A DNA stretch of 64,000 nucleotides from the NCBI RefSeq assembly GCF_000282095.2, contig NZ_AKKC02000016.1:62001-126000 (forward strand), written 5' to 3'. This document shows, piece after piece, positions 59,243 to 64,000 of this stretch (positions are counted from its first letter, which is position 1; the number at the start of each line of letters is the position of its first letter). A program made the position numbers and the translations under genes. Origin of the DNA: Rhizobium sp. CF080 (lineage in GTDB: Bacteria; Pseudomonadota; Alphaproteobacteria; Rhizobiales; Rhizobiaceae). The notes under the pieces are model-generated. The model had not been told where the DNA came from and ran no database searches. It saw only the letters and a program-made list of their open reading frames with translations.

Positions 59243-60964
59243 ATGCCATCGCGCCAAATTCCGAAACTCTACATTCCTTCCGATGCCTCGGAGGCGGCCA
59301 TCCGGGCAGCGCATGCGGCGGCGGTCGCAGCGGGCGGCGGGGGCACCATTCTGCTGCCGGATGCGACGATTGCGCTGACGGAACCGCTGCCGGTCGCTTC
59401 CGGCATCGGTTATCAGGGGGTGCAGCCGGTGCTCGACTATCTCAACGACAGCGTGCCGGACAGCGGATGGGATTTCGTCGGCGGCACCGTGCTTGCCGGC
59501 GACGGGACGTTTCCGGCCTTTGCCGCCAACGACGCCGATCTCGGTTCGCCGCATTCTCATATCACCGACGATTGCGTCACCGGCTGGCGTTGCGAGCATA
59601 TCGGTTTTACCGGGTTCACGCGGGCGATCAGCATCGGGGCTGTGAACAATATCGGCCTGCAGTTTTCCACCATCCACGATCTCTTCATTCGCGACTGCGG
59701 CGACTGGGGCCTATTCCTCGCCAACTTCATGCACACGGATGTCTCGCGCATCTGGACGCATCTCTGTGAAAACGGCCAGTTTTACGGCGCCCTGCTGCCG
59801 GCCTCGACGCTGATGCCTGGAAACAGCCGCTTCGATTCGCTCTTCAACATCATCCCCGCCGATGGCCGGGACAACCGGCTCTGCCGGGGCATCGTGTTCG
59901 AGGCGGGCGGCACCGGCGCGCATCTCAACGAGATGTATGCCGACCGGATCCAGAACAACGCCTTCAACCGCGCCGAGCTTCTGATGAGCGCGACGTTATC
60001 GAGCGGCTCGGCGAGTATTGCCGTTGCGGACGGGGCCAAGTTCCGGGCGCGCATGCCGGTCACCTTCACGGGCAGCAATTACGGGGTCACGGCCGGGCGG
60101 GTCTATGTCGTCAAGTCGGTAAACGGCAACACGATCCAGATCGGAACCGCATTCACCTCCCCGGCCTTCACCGCGTCCGGAAACGGCTCGTTGACCCTTT
60201 CGTCCTGGGGCATGCCCTGTTTCGAGCTGAGTTCCCGCAACGAAGGCGCGTTCGTCTCCAATTCGCGCTTCCTCGGCGTGGATGTGGAGGGCGGCTCCGG
60301 CGCGGGTGTCTATGTCGAGAATGCCCAGGGCTGCGACATCAACATTTCCGAAGTGCCAGGCGACAGGAATGCCGACATCGTCGGGCGTGCCGCCGGCTTC
60401 AGCCGGTTCTACAGCGGCAACACGACAATCACCGATTTCGACACGGCCTCGGCCACCAGCCAGTTCCATGGCGCGCGCGGGACTGCCCGTCAAGCAATGC
60501 TGGCGGGTCTGTGGACCGACCATACTCGTGGCGGCCTGGCGTCGCTCAATATTCGTGGCGATGCTTGGGAAAACCAAGGTGATCTGGAGGTCAGGGGCGG
60601 CAACAGCTTCATCTATCCGAGATTCGGAATGGGAATGAAGTCGACGCTCAAGACAGCGAACACGACACTCCATCCGCTGGACGCAGGCCTCGTCACCTTC
60701 GAAGCTTTGTCGGCGCTCGTCTGCACCCTGCCGACCATTACCCATGCCTCGGATGCGTCCTCGCTGGTGGGGCTGCCGTTTCATATCGTCAATGCCGGAT
60801 CGGCGGATCTAACGGTCAACACCAGCGGCACGCAGCTCTTCAACAAGATCTCGGGCAAGACCGGCTACACCCTGAATGCTGGCGAAAGCCTGCTGGTAGT
60901 CGCGGCCGAAGGGGCATCTTCGACGCTTTTCTGGGCCGCCTTCCCCAGCGTGGGTGTTGTGTGA
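59243..60964 (+). CDS. Right-handed beta-helix protein, tail-spike or polysaccharide-lyase-like
   Basis: A 573-aa protein with the N-terminal pectate-lyase-3-like start (LYIPSDASEAAIRAAHAAAV, then GGGTILLPDATIALTEPLPV) and many short turns with Asn, Asp and Ser consistent with parallel beta-helix coils (NIGLQFSTIHDLFIRDCGDW; GAFVSNSRFLGVDVEGG). The last 110 residues (TLHPLDAGLVTFEALSALVC... FNKISGKTGYTLNAGESLLV) resemble the C-terminal trimerisation-type domains of tail spikes. There is no signal peptide. An AAGGA ribosome site stands eight bases upstream. The likely role is binding or cutting of a surface polysaccharide, or a phage-derived protein; the neighbouring glycan cluster favours the former as inference. 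Confidence 0.75.
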   Translation: MPSRQIPKLYIPSDASEAAIRAAHAAAVAAGGGGTILLPDATIALTEPLPVASGIGYQGVQPVLDYLNDSVPDSGWDFVGGTVLAGDGTFPAFAANDADLGSPHSHITDDCVTGWRCEHIGFTGFTRAISIGAVNNIGLQFSTIHDLFIRDCGDWGLFLANFMHTDVSRIWTHLCENGQFYGALLPASTLMPGNSRFDSLFNIIPADGRDNRLCRGIVFEAGGTGAHLNEMYADRIQNNAFNRAELLMSATLSSGSASIAVADGAKFRARMPVTFTGSNYGVTAGRVYVVKSVNGNTIQIGTAFTSPAFTASGNGSLTLSSWGMPCFELSSRNEGAFVSNSRFLGVDVEGGSGAGVYVENAQGCDINISEVPGDRNADIVGRAAGFSRFYSGNTTITDFDTASATSQFHGARGTARQAMLAGLWTDHTRGGLASLNIRGDAWENQGDLEVRGGNSFIYPRFGMGMKSTLKTANTTLHPLDAGLVTFEALSALVCTLPTITHASDASSLVGLPFHIVNAGSADLTVNTSGTQLFNKISGKTGYTLNAGESLLVVAAEGASSTLFWAAFPSVGVV

Positions 60965-61000
60965 ACCGGACATTTATCGCTCCCCAATCGGGCTGTCGCT

Positions 61001-61912
61001 TCACAGCGGCAACCCGGTCAGCCGTGCCAGCGCCGTGCGCTTTTCCTCAGGCGTTGCCAGCGAACGGATCGACCGGTCGAGCTCCATGACTTTCGCACCG
61101 ACGAGGAAACGGTACCAGCAGCCTTGCAGGACATGGTAGATCAGCCCTTCGCGGCCATCGAGGAAGCCGAGCTGACCGATATAGCGGAACAGGAAATAAC
61201 CGAGCGCAGCGATAGGAAACGGCAGCCAGTTATAGATGTACTCCTTGATGAACCGCTTGACGGAAGCCTGCCGTGAGGATGCCTCTCTCGATAGGCTCCG
61301 GTCTTCGAGAAACAGGCCGTAGCGCCGGCCGAGGACATCGACGGCTTCACGGGTTGCATAGCTGTTGTGCTTGCTGGTGAAGAAGCTCAGATCGTTGAGA
61401 TTGTGATCCGAGAACGGTGCCTCGAAAAGCACCGGGCGACCACCCGTTACGACGATATGTTCGTCCATCCAGCGGTCCTCGATCCGCCCTTGCCCTCGCC
61501 GCCAGATGCGGGTGAGGATGAGCGGATAACGCCCGCCATAGCGGATCCAGCGTCCGAGGAAGATGTGTCTTCTCCTCAGGTTGATGCCTGCGATATCGGG
61601 GCCAAGCGCGGGGAGTTTTCGGGCGATCTCAGCAGCTAGTTGTGGTTCGACCACCTCATCCGCGTCGAGACGCATGATCCAATCCGCGGCGATCGGCGCA
61701 TTGTCGAGCCCCCATCGGAACTGCCGGGAGTGGCTGGTCCATGAGTTGAAAAGAACGGTTGCGCCAAGCGACCGGGCGATCTCGACCGTCCTGTCGGTCG
61801 AGAAACAATCGATGACAAAGACCTCAGAAGCAAAAGGCGCGACGCTTTTCAGGGCGCGGGCGATATGGCGTTCTTCGTTGAAGGTGAGGATGAGGACGGC
61901 GAGGCTGACCAT
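61001..61912 (-). CDS. Glycosyltransferase family 2
   Basis: A 303-aa GT-A enzyme. The nucleotide-sugar site is LAVLILTFNEERHIARALKS near residue 4-23 and FVIDCFSTDRTVEIARSLGA near 32-51, with the metal Asp-x-Asp in IMRLDADEVVEP near 80. The C-terminal part has a WxxDEHI-like RWMDEHIVVTGG and hydrophobic segments (FPIAALGYFLFRYIGQLGF) that may hold it at the membrane. Similar proteins add sugars to exopolysaccharide or lipopolysaccharide. It lies downstream of the acetyltransferase gene on the same strand (16 bases). Confidence 0.88.
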   Translation of the reverse strand: MVSLAVLILTFNEERHIARALKSVAPFASEVFVIDCFSTDRTVEIARSLGATVLFNSWTSHSRQFRWGLDNAPIAADWIMRLDADEVVEPQLAAEIARKLPALGPDIAGINLRRRHIFLGRWIRYGGRYPLILTRIWRRGQGRIEDRWMDEHIVVTGGRPVLFEAPFSDHNLNDLSFFTSKHNSYATREAVDVLGRRYGLFLEDRSLSREASSRQASVKRFIKEYIYNWLPFPIAALGYFLFRYIGQLGFLDGREGLIYHVLQGCWYRFLVGAKVMELDRSIRSLATPEEKRTALARLTGLPL

Positions 61913-61928
61913 TCGGCGACTGTCCCGG

Positions 61929-62522
61929 TTACGAGATCATCCGCGCCGAAAAGACGCCACGTGTGTGCTTCTCGAAGCGGCGCCGCAGCTTCCTCGCAGG
62001 ATTGCCGGCGTAGATCGTCCAGGGATCGAGATGGCCAAACGTGACGGCGCGGGCGCCGAGCACGGCCCCTTCCCCGACGACAACGCCCGGTCCAACGAAT
62101 GCCTCCGCGGCGATCCAGGCATTTTCTCCGATGACGATCGGCCTGGTGACAATCTGGAAATCGGCATCGTCGACGTCATGCGTGCCGGTGCACAGATATG
62201 CGCTCTGGGACACGGTTGCATGGGCGCCGAGTTCGATGCGGTCCATGCTGTAGCAGGTCACATGTCTTCCGAGGCAGGCATGCGCGGCCATGACGAGGTT
62301 CGGCGGATACCAGATCTCGACGCCGGGGTAGATTCTTGCCGTGCGGTCGATGCGGGCGCCGAAACAGCGCAGCAGGGACCGGCGCCACGCAAACAGCGGC
62401 ACCGGCGTCCAGCGGCCGAGAAGGCCCCAGACGAGGTTCCAGACGAGCCGGAACAGCCGGTGTCTCATCGAAAAGCTCGGCCCGCCCAGTGGATTGAAGG
62501 TCTTCGCGTCAAGCGGCTTCAT
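61929..62522 (-). CDS. WcaF-like hexapeptide acetyltransferase
   Basis: A 197-aa left-handed beta-helix acyltransferase of the colanic-acid WcaF branch. The N-terminal half has FRLVWNLVWGLLGRWTPVPL and WRRSLLRCFGARI, typical for the family; the second half carries hexapeptide repeats (RIYPGVEIWYPPNLVMAAHA; PIVIGENAWIAAEAFVGPGV; AVLGARAVTFGHLDPWTIY) and the catalytic His in CTGTHDVDDADFQ. It likely O-acetylates an exopolysaccharide unit. The ATG at 62520-62522 overlaps the preceding glycosyltransferase by 14 bases, so translation is coupled. Confidence 0.88.
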   Translation of the reverse strand: MKPLDAKTFNPLGGPSFSMRHRLFRLVWNLVWGLLGRWTPVPLFAWRRSLLRCFGARIDRTARIYPGVEIWYPPNLVMAAHACLGRHVTCYSMDRIELGAHATVSQSAYLCTGTHDVDDADFQIVTRPIVIGENAWIAAEAFVGPGVVVGEGAVLGARAVTFGHLDPWTIYAGNPARKLRRRFEKHTRGVFSARMIS

Positions 62523-63684
62523 GAAGTCCTCGCCCGGAGATGGAATGCAGAACGGTGATGAGATCGCGCGCCGCAGCCTCGATGCGGAAATGCCGTTCGA
62601 AGCCGGCACGCGCATGGGCGCGCATGGCGCTCCTGGCATTGTCGGAGAGGCCGAGCCAGGAGCGTAGAAGGCTTTCGATGCCTTCCGACGTGTCCGGCCC
62701 GACGAGACCGCCGCCGCTGGCCTTCACTTCGCGCCAGATATTGACCTTGTCGGTCAGCAGGACCGGCGTTCCGCAGGCCATCGCTTCGGCGACGACAATG
62801 CCGAAATTCTCCTGGTGCGATGGCAGGACAAAGGCATCGGCGGCGCGGAAGGCGCCCCATTTGGCATCGCCGGCCAGCATGCCAGGCCAGTGGATGCGAT
62901 CGGCGAGGCCCGCCCTGACTGCCTGGGCAATCAGTTTCGATTTCAGCCCGGATTGGTCCGGTCCGGCCATCACCAGATCGATATCGGGATGAGATGCGGC
63001 GATCTTCGAAAAAGCTTCGACGAGCAGGTCGCAGCCCTTCTTGGCATGGATGCGGCCGAGGAACAGGAGAAAGCGCCGGCCCTTTAATGCCGGCAAAAGC
63101 CGGTGGAACGCGGGAAGCTGATTTTCCGCCCGCGCCGGCGAATCGGCCGTGCCGAATGACAACACGCGTTCCGTGTACCCGTAGCCGCGGAAGGTGCCGC
63201 GCGCCCGGCAGCGCTCTTCTTCGCAGGTGAAAAGCACGGCCGCCGCATCGCGCAGAACCTTGCCCTGCCAGGCAAACCAGAACGCCTGCTTGGCGATGTG
63301 CTTGAGCGGATCGCTTTCTCGGAACCATGGATCCATCATGCCGTGTGCAAAAACGACATAAGGCAGCCCTGCCCGCCTCAACGCCGACCAGCCGCCGATC
63401 GAGGCATGATTCCACAGCCCGTGGATGATCGCGGCATCGAAACGATGTGCGTTGGTGGCGACCCAGCGCGCCAATTCCGGCGTATATCCGTATCTCCGGG
63501 TCCATCGCCCGCAGGCATGAATGGGCAAGGGAAAATCTCTCAGATAGGCTGCGGAAGGATTATCCAGAGTGACGGCTTGGACAGGATGGCCAAGGCGCGC
63601 CATTTCCAATCCGCTCAGCCGCAGCGCTTCGATGGGACCGCCGGTTTCGGGATCGGCGCTTGCAATGATGTTGAGGATTCTCAT
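62509..63684 (-). CDS. Glycosyltransferase family 4 (GT-B fold)
   Basis: A 391-aa GT-B enzyme. The N-terminal domain opens MRILNIIASADPETGGPIEA; the donor domain starts about residue 190 with RRFLLFLGRIHAKKGCDLLV, and the E-x7-E motif is in FVLPSHQENFGIVVAEAMAC near residue 290-305 with GTPVLLTDKVN. It transfers an unknown sugar in polysaccharide assembly. The start overlaps the previous glycosyltransferase stop (ATGA), and the stop overlaps the acetyltransferase start. Confidence 0.92.
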   Translation of the reverse strand: MRILNIIASADPETGGPIEALRLSGLEMARLGHPVQAVTLDNPSAAYLRDFPLPIHACGRWTRRYGYTPELARWVATNAHRFDAAIIHGLWNHASIGGWSALRRAGLPYVVFAHGMMDPWFRESDPLKHIAKQAFWFAWQGKVLRDAAAVLFTCEEERCRARGTFRGYGYTERVLSFGTADSPARAENQLPAFHRLLPALKGRRFLLFLGRIHAKKGCDLLVEAFSKIAASHPDIDLVMAGPDQSGLKSKLIAQAVRAGLADRIHWPGMLAGDAKWGAFRAADAFVLPSHQENFGIVVAEAMACGTPVLLTDKVNIWREVKASGGGLVGPDTSEGIESLLRSWLGLSDNARSAMRAHARAGFERHFRIEAAARDLITVLHSISGRGLHEAA

Positions 63685-64000
63685 GGCAGCTCCGCGATGA
63701 GTTCTTCGAGATTTCCCTTGAAATGCTGCATGAGGTAACGGGACCGCACCTTTTCAGCCCCCGCCTCTCCCATCGCCGTGGCGATTTCCGGATTGGCGAG
63801 AAGCATCGCGATCTTTTCGGCGGGCGCTTCGATGTCCCGCGGGTTCACGGCAAACCCGTCGATGCCATCGGTGACGATTTCCGCCGCCGCATCCTCAGTG
63901 CTGCAGATCACCGGCAGGCCGTGCAGCCAGGCTTCGAGGAAGACGATGCCAAAACCTTCTTTGGACGAGGGCATCGCGAACAAGGATGCCTGGGCATAGG
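63681..64000 (-). CDS. Glycosyltransferase family 4, C-terminal part only
   Basis: The frame is open through the window's end and lacks its N-terminus. The visible 106 residues are the end of a GT-B donor domain: YAQASLFAMPSSKEGFGIVF with the E-x7-E motif, followed by HGLPVICSTEDAAAEIVTDG. The terminal helices (AEKIAMLLANPEIATAMGEA) close the fold. Its stop overlaps the next start, so at least four polysaccharide genes form one unit on this strand. Confidence 0.88.
   Translation of the reverse strand, partial: YAQASLFAMPSSKEGFGIVFLEAWLHGLPVICSTEDAAAEIVTDGIDGFAVNPRDIEAPAEKIAMLLANPEIATAMGEAGAEKVRSRYLMQHFKGNLEELIAELP

Noticed and set aside
1..64000. CRISPR arrays, insertion sequences or rRNA operons
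   Set aside because: No regularly spaced repeats, transposase motifs or rRNA segments were found on reading both strands.

Overview
The window is a high-GC alphaproteobacterial chromosome segment, almost certainly from the Rhizobiaceae (Rhizobium, Neorhizobium, Agrobacterium or Ensifer group). The grounds are gene content and order: gatCAB with ruvX; pyrB followed by an inactive dihydroorotase-like gene and plsY-dprA-topA-rnr; pleD-divK; a complete 14-subunit nuo operon followed by birA, rnj, mce, proS and lolCD. RIME-like and palindromic intergenic repeats also fit. No sequence search was possible, so the genus is an inference.

Layout. 1-6.6 kb: gatB (cut by the window edge), gatA and gatC for tRNA amidation, small conserved genes, a GNAT gene divergent from a YjhX-family gene, a UPF0173 hydrolase, ruvX and two overlapping small membrane-protein genes. 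6.7-10.1 kb: a TetR regulator divergent from an AEC-type permease, then an AidB-like acyl-CoA dehydrogenase. 10.3-22.4 kb: a long plus-strand run, pyrB-pyrC'-plsY-dprA, then topA-rnr-DUF983-nudix-MFS, ending at rpmG (L33) and a strong terminator. 22.5-27.97 kb: a candidate minus-strand structured RNA, pleD-divK, DUF3572-HAD, a GNAT gene, and dinB under a perfect LexA-type box. 28-33.2 kb: an L,D-transpeptidase and dnaE, preceded by a 28-codon membrane-peptide gene whose promoter carries a LexA-like box. 33.2-34.15 kb: gene-poor DNA with palindromic repeats. 34.15-57.8 kb: a minus-strand run lolD-lolC-proS, a plus-strand sRNA resembling rhizobial alpha-r9, DUF1467, mce, a RIME-like element, rnj, birA, and nuoN to nuoA. 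Two extra genes sit inside nuo: a helix-hairpin-helix protein between nuoG and nuoF, and a secreted small protein between nuoE and nuoD. 58-58.6 kb: two tRNA-Asp(GTC) and one tRNA-Val(TAC). 58.9-64 kb: accessory surface-polysaccharide DNA, with two tiny ORFs leading into a right-handed beta-helix (tail-spike-like) protein, then a tightly overlapping glycosyltransferase/acetyltransferase cluster running out of the window.

Most of the window is core housekeeping DNA in ordinary synteny. The observations most worth following are the 28-aa putative SOS-regulated membrane peptide upstream of dnaE (reminiscent in size and logic of Caulobacter SidA), the catalytically dead dihydroorotase partner of PyrB, the repeated C-terminal helix-hairpin-helix domain on both sides of nuoF, two structured-RNA candidates, and the beta-helix module beside the tRNA cluster.
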